From a virus: a stretch of DNA of 32,639 bases. The stretch spans positions 1-32,639 of IMG/VR virus record IMGVR_UViG_3300033153_003796. The stretch is one strand, 5' to 3'. Every line of letters starts with the position of its first letter. The stretch's first letter is position 1. The translations under genes and the position numbers were made by a program. A model generated the notes under the pieces. That model ran no database searches. It was not told the DNA's origin and saw only the letters and a list, made by a program, of their open reading frames with translations. Below, in pieces: positions 15,501-23,345 of this stretch.

Positions 15501-16730
15501 ATAGGTGTTAATGTACAAGCGTACAGTGCAAGTAACGCATTATTAGCAGATGTTGACTATGAAAGATTAGACACAAATGGCGATGTTGGTACAAGTGCAG
15601 GACAACTTGCAATTGGTAACCACACACACTTACTTGCAGCCGGAGCAACAGATGTAACGGCTCTTGCTGCTGAATTAAACTTACTTGATCTAGTAGGACT
15701 TACTGCAGGTTATGTACTATCAGCAGATACTGCAACAACAGCTAGTTGGAAAGCACCAGCAGCAGGTGCGGAAGTTAATGATCTTACCGCTGCGGTTACT
15801 TGGGATAATATTCCAATTGCAAATGTTCCAACAGGCACATCAAGTTCAACTGTTTCACTAGGTAACCATACTCACACAGGTGTATATGAGCCATCTGACG
15901 CAGGACTAACTTCAATTGCAGGCTTAACTACTCTTGCAGATAGAATGATTTATACAACTGCTTCTGACACCTACGCAGTTACTCCGTTAACGGCTTTTGC
16001 AAGATCAATACTTGATGATGCAAACGAAGCAACATTTAAAGCAACAGTTAACTTAGAACCAGGTGTAGATGTACAAGCATACGATGCTACTAATGTAGTT
16101 GATGCTGATGTGGTGTATGCATTATTAGATACAAATGGCGATGTTGGTACAAGTGCAGGCCAGTTAGCAATTGGTAATCATACACATACAGGCGTATATG
16201 AACCAGCTGATGGCACTATCTTAAAAGACGCCGATATAGGTGTAACTGTAGAAGCCAAAGATGCAGGATTAACTTCAATTGCTGGATTAACCACTGTAGC
16301 TGATAGAATGATTTATACAACTGCTTCTGACACTTATGCAGTATCAACATTAACAGCAGCAGGTCGTGCATTAATTGACGATGCAAGTGCTTCAGCCCAA
16401 AGAGCTACATTAGGACTTGATAAGTTTGATTTAACATTCCAAATATCAACAGGTGAAGATGCTACATTTAACTTACATCAATATGCACAGTTTGCTTATA
16501 CTATTGATAAAGCATATTACAAAACAACTAGTGGAACTATTACAGCAGCTATTAAAATTGATGGTACTGATGTAACAAGTTTAAGTGCATTAGCAATAAC
16601 AAGCACAGAAGGCAATGCTACCGCATCAGCAGCAAACACAGTATCTGTAGGTAACACAGTCTCAGTTGTAACGACATCTAACTCAACAGCGGTAAATACT
16701 AGTATAACATTACATTGCACAAGGAGTTAA
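12504..16730 (+). CDS. Giant repeat tail fibre with HxH motifs, 1408 residues
   Basis: A very long adhesin. The N-terminus has the widespread phage fibre docking motif LVDDLSPQLGSHLDVNGF (about residues 19-36). Most of the chain is built from shuffled modules: about 19 copies of DADIGVNVQAYDA-like units, seven of DTNGDVGTSAGQLAIGNH plus a variant, and 13 HxH motifs (mostly in GNHTHTGVYEPA). Two tandem modules near the end begin DAGLTSIAGLTT, each about 55 residues. The last 100 residues form a distinct beta domain (FDLTFQISTGEDATFNLH onward), the likely receptor-facing tip. In T4 gp37, HxH motifs bind iron in a trimer; a similar metal-stitched trimer is likely here. The sulfotransferase gene follows with no gap. 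Confidence 0.88.
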   Translation: MSDIFVNIGTGASSDGLADLVDDLSPQLGSHLDVNGFNIASTAAGDIVLLPDTTGDVIIDGNKMPQGFGNNGEVLQTNGAGQTSWAAASAGTLTALSDTTITTLGTDELLFSQDGVTWINQTLSEAGIEPADATILKDADIGVNVQAYSATNALTTDITYGTLDTNGDVGTSAGQLAIGNHTHTGVYEPANATILVDADIGVNVQAYDATILVDADIGVNVASQSHNHTGVYEPANATILVDADIGVNVQAYDSTILVDADIGVNVQAYDSTLLNDADIGVNVASFAHTHGADDLTDVTIATPLDKHALMHNGAGQFVNRLLVEADISDLGTYSLTSHNHTGVYEPADATILKDADIGSTVQAYDATYLVDADIGVNVQAYDATILVDADIGVNVQAYDANILALKSNLVATAAPAVTDDTAGGYAVGSVWIDVTGDKSYVCVDATNSAAVWVESGSAGAFTASSTDTLTNKTINTASNTITVVEADISDLQSYILAAGVTYGNLDANGDVGTGATQVSQGTHTHTGVYEPANATILVDADIGVNVQAYDATILVDADIGVNVQAYDATIVVDADIGVTVQGYDADLAKIAALSSADSNFIVGSATGWVAESGVTARASLGVAIGSQVQAYDATILNAADIGTSVQAYDATNVVDADVVYALLDTNGDVGTSAGQLAIGNHTHSGVYEPADATILKDADIGVTVQAYDAVLADIAALTVTKGNIIAANATDYVALAIGTNDYVLTADSTAATGMAWKAAAGLPTLNDVTDVTITTVATGELLVKSAGDWINQTLSEAGIEAVGHTHVENDITDLQAYTLPADIVYSLLDTNGDVGTSAGQLAIGNHTHTGVYEPADATIVKDVDIGVNVQAYDATILVDADIGVNVQAYSATNTLDADVVYALLDTNGDVGTSAGQLAIGNHTHTGVYEPANATILVDADIGVNVQAYDATNVVDADVTYALLNTNGDVGTSAGQLAIGNHNHSGVYEPANATILVDADIGVNVQAYSASNALLADVDYERLDTNGDVGTSAGQLAIGNHTHLLAAGATDVTALAAELNLLDLVGLTAGYVLSADTATTASWKAPAAGAEVNDLTAAVTWDNIPIANVPTGTSSSTVSLGNHTHTGVYEPSDAGLTSIAGLTTLADRMIYTTASDTYAVTPLTAFARSILDDANEATFKATVNLEPGVDVQAYDATNVVDADVVYALLDTNGDVGTSAGQLAIGNHTHTGVYEPADGTILKDADIGVTVEAKDAGLTSIAGLTTVADRMIYTTASDTYAVSTLTAAGRALIDDASASAQRATLGLDKFDLTFQISTGEDATFNLHQYAQFAYTIDKAYYKTTSGTITAAIKIDGTDVTSLSALAITSTEGNATASAANTVSVGNTVSVVTTSNSTAVNTSITLHCTRS
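12892..16262 (+). repeat. Degenerate tandem repeats within the giant fibre gene
   Basis: DNA units encoding DADIGVNVQAYDA and DTNGDVGTSAGQLAIGNH recur through more than 3 kb. Copies are near-identical in protein but vary at third codon positions (for example GATGCAGAT versus GACGCCGAT). Such repeats allow recombination that lengthens, shortens or shuffles the fibre. Confidence 0.85.
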
Positions 16731-17306
16731 ATGATGGAGAGAACATTTTTCGTATCTGGATACATGAGATCTGGTACAAGTATGATGATGCAAGCATTAG
16801 TAGCAGGCGGTTTAGAACCTGCTTTTAATAAATCAAGAGAAAATATGAACCAGCAGTTTGGTGATGAAGATTATAAACCAAATGCTAAAGGATTCTATGA
16901 ATTAAACAGAAGTCAATACCGTGCATTGGATTTTCCAAAAGCACACGAAGGTAAAGTGCTTAAATGTTTATATGGTGGAATCAATAAAATCATTGCAGGC
17001 GATTATAAGATAGTTTTTATGATGCGTAACTTTGAAGAAATAAGACAAAGTTACGATGCATTCTTTGATACTGATGCAACATTAGATGTCGATCAGTACA
17101 CAGCTATAATGGCAAATACTATAGGTATATTGCAACAGCGTAGAGATGTAGATTTAACGGTTCTTAATTACAGAGATGTTATTGATAACCCTGTTAAAGA
17201 ATTTACCAAACTTGCACACTGGGGCATTAATGTAGAAGAAGCTGCTAAAGTAGTAGATCCAGAATTACTTAGATTTAAGTTAGAAGACTTAGAGATTGGA
17301 ATATGA
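16731..17306 (+). CDS. PAPS-dependent sulfotransferase family protein, 191 residues
   Basis: Predicted to move a sulfuryl group from PAPS to a hydroxyl or amine acceptor. The 5'-phosphosulfate loop is clear (VSGYMRSGTSMM, residues 8-19). The 3'-phosphate site has the family spacing Arg-x7-Ser in MMRNFEEIRQSYDAFF (R99, S107). It is shorter than typical members (about 250-300), so the acceptor-binding part is reduced. Which residue acts as catalytic base cannot be told by eye. ATG 16731 directly follows the fibre stop with AAGGAG upstream; ATG 16734 is equally possible. It overlaps the next gene by 4 bases, and an APS kinase lies one gene further. Confidence 0.85.
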   Translation: MMERTFFVSGYMRSGTSMMMQALVAGGLEPAFNKSRENMNQQFGDEDYKPNAKGFYELNRSQYRALDFPKAHEGKVLKCLYGGINKIIAGDYKIVFMMRNFEEIRQSYDAFFDTDATLDVDQYTAIMANTIGILQQRRDVDLTVLNYRDVIDNPVKEFTKLAHWGINVEEAAKVVDPELLRFKLEDLEIGI

Positions 17307-18745
17307 GAGTAGTTAAGAACATACAAGAAGCGGCGGCTAATATGACAGAGGTAAAACTGCGTCGAACTACACACAGCAAAACTTATCATATTAGCAACAA
17401 AACTTACAGAACATTTCAAACAATAACTCCTATTCATTGGATAGATGAGAATGATGACTTGCGAACTATTGACTTAACACCTGTTGATAAAGGTGACCAT
17501 TGGTTCATAGACAAAGCACCATATACCCTTAAAGTTTATAAGGATACACTTGATGTAGATTACACAAGTGACTTAGGTGGCAACACTAAAATTAAATTAA
17601 TGAAGATTGGAGATGTTCCTGTAACAGCACTGAATATTGAACCAATTATTGATGATGAAGGAATAACATTCAAGAATGTTAAGCCAAATTTGGACTTGCA
17701 GTTAAAGATTGGCCCAATGGGAATAGAATGGTATAAAGTACTACATAATAATACAGTAGCTACTAAGTTTGAGTGGGAAGTACTTGAAGATAAAGATAAG
17801 ACTACCGGACACAGACCAAAGGCTATTGGTAAAGATGCTGGAAACAATCACATTGAATTGATCAACAATAAAGAGCAAATAGATGATGTTCTTGGACAGA
17901 ACTGTTTTAAAATGACAGAAGAATTTACTGGTAGAATTAAAGTAGTACAGAATAATAAGACTCGTGTTAAGTCTTGGTCTACTAATGTTACATATCCTGT
18001 AACAATCGATGTACCTGATATTACGGAAAGTGTAGTTGCGGCTGAAGATGGCTTTAATGATGATTGGGCAAGTCAGTATTACTATTGGGGTGGTCCAGGC
18101 ACTGGTAGTCCAGCGTCAACTGGTTCTATAAGTGGTATGGCAGGAACATATGATGGTTACTGGGGGCGTAGAGGTTTCGCAACCCATAAGCACGCCTTAC
18201 ACCAAGGATATCCTCACTTTTACTTTGTTAAAATATATCAACAGAATATGGTATTTAGGTTTACAACAGTTGCCGTTCCAGTTGCGTCTACAATCGCATT
18301 AGCTGAATTGAAAGTGTATGTACAGTCAGTTGGCGGCGGTGGTATAACAACAGGTACAGTTAAAGGAATAGATGAAGATAATGTAGCAGTTAACTCTTCT
18401 GGTAACAGATGGTCTCCAAAAACAAAGACAACAGCAACAACAGCATCTGGCACAATTAATTCAACAGGGTCTAAAGCAATAGATGTTACTACAATCGTAC
18501 AAGAAATTGTAGACAGAGCTGGATGGGCTAACAACAACGCAATTGGTATGTTTATGAGTGGTGAAGATCCAACTGGATTAAGACCGATTGTATCATCAGC
18601 TGCAACAGGCTTTACAAATACTGGCTCAGCCCTAAACAGAGTACAGCTTGATTTAGTAGAAGCAGCAGGTACTAACCAGGCTGTACTTGAAATTACATTT
18701 GAAACAGCAAGTACTACACCACTAATTAACTTTGTTGGTCTGTAA
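17303..18745 (+). CDS. Probable virion surface protein inside the sulfation cassette, 480 residues
   Basis: No enzyme motif seen. Residues 1-230 look beta-rich and resemble a cell-surface or virion scaffold segment (SKTYHISNKTYRTFQTITPI near 25). Residues about 235-290 hold a Tyr/Gly/Asp-rich stretch (AAEDGFNDDWASQYYYWGG). The C-terminal part (about 310-480) resembles the DNRLRE-like beta sandwich of adhesive proteins (VFRFTTVAVPVASTIALAEL; VTTIVQEIVDRAGWANNNAI). Its ATG overlaps the sulfotransferase stop and its stop overlaps the APS kinase start, so all three should be translated together. It is a candidate substrate for sulfation, an inference from position and tyrosine content. Confidence 0.7.
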   Translation: MRVVKNIQEAAANMTEVKLRRTTHSKTYHISNKTYRTFQTITPIHWIDENDDLRTIDLTPVDKGDHWFIDKAPYTLKVYKDTLDVDYTSDLGGNTKIKLMKIGDVPVTALNIEPIIDDEGITFKNVKPNLDLQLKIGPMGIEWYKVLHNNTVATKFEWEVLEDKDKTTGHRPKAIGKDAGNNHIELINNKEQIDDVLGQNCFKMTEEFTGRIKVVQNNKTRVKSWSTNVTYPVTIDVPDITESVVAAEDGFNDDWASQYYYWGGPGTGSPASTGSISGMAGTYDGYWGRRGFATHKHALHQGYPHFYFVKIYQQNMVFRFTTVAVPVASTIALAELKVYVQSVGGGGITTGTVKGIDEDNVAVNSSGNRWSPKTKTTATTASGTINSTGSKAIDVTTIVQEIVDRAGWANNNAIGMFMSGEDPTGLRPIVSSAATGFTNTGSALNRVQLDLVEAAGTNQAVLEITFETASTTPLINFVGL

Positions 18746-19242
18746 TGGCTTATGTTATCTTATTTGAAGGGTTAAGTGGTGCAGGTAAAACTACTTTAGC
18801 CGAATGTGTAAGTAAAGAAATAGATTGTGTTATATTAGATGGTGATGCTGTACGCAGAACTATTAATAGAGATTTAGGGTTTAGTATACAAGATAGACAC
18901 GAAAACTTAAGAAGAATTGGTGAAATAGCAAGATTGTTGCAAGGCATAAATATAAATGTATTAATTGCTACAATAACACCATTTAATAATGATAGACAAA
19001 TGCTTAGAGATATGCTAGGTCCAGATTTTATAGAAGTATATTGTAAAGCCCCATTAAAGGTGTGTGAAGCAAGAGATCCAAAGGGCAATTATAAATTAGC
19101 TCGTGAAGGTAAGATACAACAGTACACAGGGATTAATTCTGCATTCGAACAACCAGATGGAGCGGATTTGATACTAAATACAAACAAATTAAGCATTGAA
19201 GAATGCACCAAACAGGTAATAAGGAAAATAAAATGTCAATAG
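18745..19242 (+). CDS. cysC: Adenylylsulfate (APS) kinase, 165 residues
   Basis: Phosphorylates APS with ATP to make PAPS, the donor used by sulfotransferases. Motifs follow the family in order: Walker A GLSGAGKT (9-16), LDGD (31-34), DLGFS (43-47), the RHENLRR segment (51-57), TITPF (76-80) where most members have ISPY or ISPF, then RDPKGNYKLAREGKIQQYTG (110-129) as the lid. Length is near full. The usual Ser before Pro is Thr here, which keeps a hydroxyl. The start overlaps the preceding stop (TAATG). No ATP sulfurylase is visible, so APS would come from the host. An enzyme gene amid tail genes suggests auxiliary metabolism serving sulfation. Confidence 0.93.
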   Translation: MAYVILFEGLSGAGKTTLAECVSKEIDCVILDGDAVRRTINRDLGFSIQDRHENLRRIGEIARLLQGININVLIATITPFNNDRQMLRDMLGPDFIEVYCKAPLKVCEARDPKGNYKLAREGKIQQYTGINSAFEQPDGADLILNTNKLSIEECTKQVIRKIKCQ

Positions 19243-19721
19243 AAGAAAACAACTTAGTAACAAATGCAACAATGGACGCTAGTGATAAAGTCCGTATACT
19301 TGATGGTGATACTTCGCGCAATATAACATTGCAAGATATGAGCGAATCACAGCAAGCAATACTTGAAGCACTTGGGTTTTATACAACCTCATCTGCACCA
19401 AGCAACTTATCACAAACCCGCAAAGTAACTACTGAAGCAGTAGATTTTGTACTAGATGATACAGATAGTATAATGCTATGTGATACTTCCAGTGGTGCTG
19501 TTACAATTACTTTGCCAACAGCAGCTTCGATTTGGGATGGTACTAACAATGTAAGTCAGCAGTTTACAGCAAAACGAATTACAGGTGATAGTAACTCAGT
19601 TATTATTGCACCAGCAGGCGCAGAGTTAATTGATGCTTCTGCAACATATACATTAGCTGGTCCAAGTTTAACAACTATAACTTTTGTCACAGACGGAAGT
19701 AATTGGTACACAGTAGGATAA
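19233..19721 (+). CDS. Fibre or adaptor protein sharing its N-terminus with the 346-residue fibre, 162 residues
   Basis: Begins MSIEENNLVTNATMDASDKV, closely matching the start of the protein at 10608, and the similarity continues through SRNIT. This fixes the start at 19233, with AAGGAAA upstream, rather than at an ATG at 19203 inside the APS kinase gene. The rest is a beta-rich domain (VTITLPTAASIWDG, VIIAPAGAELID) ending FVTDGSNWYTVG, a usual end of small phage tail-tip proteins. It probably docks at the same site as the 346-residue protein, perhaps as an alternative or short adhesin. Confidence 0.75.
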   Translation: MSIEENNLVTNATMDASDKVRILDGDTSRNITLQDMSESQQAILEALGFYTTSSAPSNLSQTRKVTTEAVDFVLDDTDSIMLCDTSSGAVTITLPTAASIWDGTNNVSQQFTAKRITGDSNSVIIAPAGAELIDASATYTLAGPSLTTITFVTDGSNWYTVG

Positions 19722-19725
19722 ATTT

Positions 19726-21201
19726 ATGCCTAAGTTAGAGATTTCAGTAGATCATGGTTTTTATGAAAGTGAAACAGTTCCGTTTGCAAATCAGAGCTGT
19801 GTAAACCTATATCCAAAACATGCAGAAACTAAAGATACATTAAGCAAGGGTGCATTATATCGTACTCCAGGTATTATTTCAACTGATACTGTACAAGGTG
19901 TTGGTAGAGGATTTTTAAAAGATACTATTAATAATTACTTGTACATTGTTGCAGGTACTACATTATATCGCAAATCAAATGTTGGACTAATAACAAACAT
20001 TGGTACTATAACAGGTACTGGTCGTGTTAGTATGGCATGGAATGGTATTACATTAGTTGTTGTTGCACCAGGCACATCAGGTTACTTTTACACAATAGCT
20101 AGCGGACTTGCACCAATTACTGCTACAGCATTTACAGACCAAATGACTAATGCTAATGGTGGAGTAACATCCGTATGTTATAAAGATAGTAGATTTATTT
20201 ATAGTACAGATGATGATTTCTTTATAGGGAAAGTAATATCAACCAACAACGGTCAGGATTTTGAAGTACTTGATTACGAAACTGCAGAAGTTAAAGCAGA
20301 TCCAATAGTATCAGTTAAATCTATTAAAAATGAATTATATGTTTTTGGTAAAGAAACAATAGAATTATATCAAGTAACAGGTGGTGCTGGCTTTCCATAT
20401 GTGCGTATTCCGGGAGCAACAATTGAAAAAGGACTGGCTGGCAGAAATGCAGTTGTGCCGTTTGATAACAGTTTTTTATTCCTTGGTAGTGATACACTTG
20501 AAAATCCATCAATATGGCGAGGTGCATCAGGGTTTGCACAAAAAGTAACAACTTCAGCAATTGACAAAATATTACAAACTTACACAGAAGCAGAATTAGA
20601 AACAGTTAGTGCTTGGACATATAATGATGGTGGTAGTTGGTTTGCTGGTTTTAATTTACCAGATAGAACATTAGTATATGATGCATCAGCAAGTTCAACA
20701 CAACAACGCCCAGTATGGCACGAACGCAAAACAAACGATACAACATGGCGTGTAGAAGATTGCATTAGTGCATACGGACACATTATGGTAATTGATAACT
20801 TAGCAGGAAAAGTTGGTTATCTTGATCGTGCTGTTTCAGATGAATATGGTACTGCAATTGATCGTACATTTAGTGGTGGATATTTACAGGATCAAGGAGA
20901 CTCATTTAGAGTTTCGAGCATTGAGTTAAAAGTTAGTGCTGGTGTTGGTAATTTAAAAGGTACAACAGATAGCAATCCAACAGTTGAAATGTTAATGTCA
21001 AAAGATGGTGGTAATACATTTGTATCATTTGGCACACGCAAAATTGGTATGCAAGGTGAATTTAATAAACGATTAATATGGCGTAGGGTTGGTCGTGTAG
21101 CACACAATGTTATGTTTAAGTTTGTTATGAATGGCACAGTAGCAGTTGATTTTTATAGAATTGATATTGAAGTTAAAGGCAACGACAAGAAGGGAATGTA
21201 A
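19726..21201 (+). CDS. Packaged DNA stabilisation protein, P22 gp10-like, 491 residues
   Basis: Closes the tail tube below the gp4 ring and keeps packaged DNA in the head. Length is close to P22 gp10 (472). The opening (LEISVDHGFYESETVPFANQ, then CVNLYPKHAE) and a beta-propeller-like run (NNYLYIVAGTTLYRKSNVGL, SVKSIKNELYVFGKETIELY) fit this family. It begins 4 bases after the previous gene. In P22 it follows gp4 directly; here they are about 9 kb apart. Confidence 0.87.
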   Translation: MPKLEISVDHGFYESETVPFANQSCVNLYPKHAETKDTLSKGALYRTPGIISTDTVQGVGRGFLKDTINNYLYIVAGTTLYRKSNVGLITNIGTITGTGRVSMAWNGITLVVVAPGTSGYFYTIASGLAPITATAFTDQMTNANGGVTSVCYKDSRFIYSTDDDFFIGKVISTNNGQDFEVLDYETAEVKADPIVSVKSIKNELYVFGKETIELYQVTGGAGFPYVRIPGATIEKGLAGRNAVVPFDNSFLFLGSDTLENPSIWRGASGFAQKVTTSAIDKILQTYTEAELETVSAWTYNDGGSWFAGFNLPDRTLVYDASASSTQQRPVWHERKTNDTTWRVEDCISAYGHIMVIDNLAGKVGYLDRAVSDEYGTAIDRTFSGGYLQDQGDSFRVSSIELKVSAGVGNLKGTTDSNPTVEMLMSKDGGNTFVSFGTRKIGMQGEFNKRLIWRRVGRVAHNVMFKFVMNGTVAVDFYRIDIEVKGNDKKGM

Positions 21202-21665
21202 TGAGTCATATATTTGTTCCAAGAAGAGACGAATTAGCAGTAATCGATGATAAGTTATCATTGCGATATCAGCAATATCTCGAAGAGCTTGGTAATAGTA
21301 CTAACGACAATTCAACTCAAGTAGACGCAAACACAGTTAATATTGCTACAAATACTACTAATATTGCAACAAATACTACAAGTATTGCAGGCATAAATAC
21401 AGAACTAGGGGTATTAGTAGTTGCAAGCACAAATTATACAACAGTTAGTACATCGCGAGTTATTTGCAATGCAGCAATTACAATTACTTTAAGAGCATCA
21501 CCCGGAGATGATGAAAAAGTTTATGTTAAAAGAACAAACGGTGAAGTTACTGTAAACGGTAACGGCAACAATATAGATGGCGAAGCATCGGTAATTTTAA
21601 ATGCAGAATACACAACAGTATTATTTGTATTTTCATCATTCCTAGATGCTTGGTACATAATGTAA
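21201..21665 (+). CDS. Short trimeric tail needle-like protein, gp26 position, 154 residues
   Basis: The place right after gp10 is that of the P22 tail needle gp26. The protein has a charged helical start (VPRRDELAVIDDKLSLRYQQ), then a coiled-coil-like repeat with hydrophobic spacing (NTVNIATNTTNIATNT, about residues 44-62), and a beta C-terminal domain ending SSFLDAWYIM. P22 gp26 is longer (233) but has the same order of plug, trimeric coiled coil and tip. The start overlaps the gp10 stop (TAATG). Sequence similarity to gp26 is not evident, so the role is inferred. Confidence 0.65.
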   Translation: MSHIFVPRRDELAVIDDKLSLRYQQYLEELGNSTNDNSTQVDANTVNIATNTTNIATNTTSIAGINTELGVLVVASTNYTTVSTSRVICNAAITITLRASPGDDEKVYVKRTNGEVTVNGNGNNIDGEASVILNAEYTTVLFVFSSFLDAWYIM

Positions 21666-21674
21666 GGAGAAAAG

Positions 21675-23321
21675 ATGTCATATATTCCATCAGCAGGCGG
21701 CGTAGTAAGTACTAATAATAGTAATGAAACCCCACTTGGTATTTCAGGTAATTGGACAGGTACAGGCGAAGATGTATCTGCTTATGCTTCTGTGTCTGTT
21801 TTTGTATTTGCTGATGAAGACGGCACAATAGACTTTGAATGGTCAACTAATAATACAGATTGGAATACAGTTAAAAGTATTTTTCTTGAAGCAAACAATG
21901 AACACGAATTCATTTTACCGGTAACAGCAAAATATTTCCGAGCTATATTTGATAATGGTATAACAGAACAAACAGCATTTAGATTACAAACAATTTTACA
22001 TCCAAGTAAAAATGGACAAAACACACTTACAATGGATGGTCACATTGATGAAGCATATCCAGCAGTTGTTACTCGTGGTGTTGTTACCGGTAAAAACGAT
22101 GCAAATGATTATGTTAATGTTGGCGTTACAAATGAAGGGCATTTAAAAACACATATTAGTGGACCAAGAACAGCATTTGGTGCTTTGCAAATTGCAGAAT
22201 CCGTACCTATTTTCCAAACAGATTTTATTTTCAATGTTAATGCTGAATTATGGGATACTTCAGATTCGTATGGTGGCGGAACAGTTGCTACTTCTGCTTC
22301 TGTTTGTACTATTAAAACTGGTACTACTGCAGGCTGGAAAGCTGGTGTATTAGCTGGATTAAAAGCATTTAGATATCGCCCAGGACAAGGTTTAGAAGCT
22401 GTATTCAGTGCATTGTTTTCAATAGGTGAAGCAAATGCATGGTTACGCGCAGGTGTTGGTGTAGTTGGGCAAAATGGTTTATGGTTTTATGATAATGAAG
22501 GTGTATTTGGTATTTTAATTACAAATGCAACATCAGATACAGCTATTGCACAAACAGCATGGAATATTGATGTATGCGACGGAAGTCACACAGCAAATAA
22601 CCCAAGTGGTTTTGATCTAGATCAAACAAAAGGTAATGTATTTAAAATTTCATATCAGTGGTTAGGTTTTGGTGCAATTACATTCAATATTCAACACCCA
22701 GTAACAGCTGAATTTTTCCCAGTACACAGAGTAGAATATGGTAATGCTAATACAACACCATCATTACGCAATCCATCATTTCCGTTTAGTTTCCATGTTG
22801 AAAGTGATCCGTCGGTTACTACAGACTTACATGTAAAAACTGCATCTGTTGGTGCATTTTGTCAAGGACCAATTATTCCAACTGGTCCTATTCATAGCAT
22901 TGATAATACAAAAACAGGTGTTACAACAACATTAACTAATATTTTAACGATACAAAATAAAGCAACATATCAAACATTAACAAATACAATTCCGATTATA
23001 ATGCAATTATTTTCAGGTGCTGTAGATGGTACAAAACCAGCAATTATTAAATTAGTATTAAATACAACATTAGGTGGTACACCATCATATGGAGATATTA
23101 GTGTAAATACATCTGTTGTTAGTTATGATACAGCAGGTACCACCTTAACTGGTGGAACAACATTAGCAAGTTTTACTCTTGCAAAAACAGCAGGTATTAC
23201 AGAAATATTAAAAGATTTAAATATTGAATTAAATCCAGGTGATACATTAACATTTGCTGCACAAGCAACATCAAGCACAACCGATGTAACTATATCGGGT
23301 GTTTGGCTAGAAGATATGTAA
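21675..23321 (+). CDS. Virion structural protein, 548 residues
   Basis: AAGGAG precedes ATG 21675. Residues about 15-110 form a beta sandwich of a type common in phage proteins (SVSVFVFADEDGTIDFEWST and AKYFRAIFDNGITEQTAFRL). The middle (about 180-400) is a larger beta region with conserved-looking aromatic strands (RYRPGQGLEAVFSALFSIGE; KGNVFKISYQWLGFG). The C-terminal 130 residues form another beta domain ending TISGVWLEDM. It probably is a tail or head surface protein that binds carbohydrate or host surface; this is inferred from fold impression and context. Confidence 0.75.
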   Translation: MSYIPSAGGVVSTNNSNETPLGISGNWTGTGEDVSAYASVSVFVFADEDGTIDFEWSTNNTDWNTVKSIFLEANNEHEFILPVTAKYFRAIFDNGITEQTAFRLQTILHPSKNGQNTLTMDGHIDEAYPAVVTRGVVTGKNDANDYVNVGVTNEGHLKTHISGPRTAFGALQIAESVPIFQTDFIFNVNAELWDTSDSYGGGTVATSASVCTIKTGTTAGWKAGVLAGLKAFRYRPGQGLEAVFSALFSIGEANAWLRAGVGVVGQNGLWFYDNEGVFGILITNATSDTAIAQTAWNIDVCDGSHTANNPSGFDLDQTKGNVFKISYQWLGFGAITFNIQHPVTAEFFPVHRVEYGNANTTPSLRNPSFPFSFHVESDPSVTTDLHVKTASVGAFCQGPIIPTGPIHSIDNTKTGVTTTLTNILTIQNKATYQTLTNTIPIIMQLFSGAVDGTKPAIIKLVLNTTLGGTPSYGDISVNTSVVSYDTAGTTLTGGTTLASFTLAKTAGITEILKDLNIELNPGDTLTFAAQATSSTTDVTISGVWLEDM

Positions 23322-23345
23322 CATGAAAGAACAATTTTTTTCAGG

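Noticed and set aside
12892-16262. Possible CRISPR-like or non-coding repeat array
   Set aside because: The repeats keep one reading frame, vary at third codon positions and encode fibre modules, so they are protein repeats.
19203-19232. Earlier start for the 162-residue adaptor at ATG 19203
   Set aside because: The matching N-terminus of the protein at 10608 begins at the MSI position, and AAGGAAA lies just before ATG 19233.
22159-22353. A nested rightward frame of 64 codons within the 548-residue gene
   Set aside because: It is in a shifted frame, Leu-rich from the reading shift, and lacks a ribosome site.
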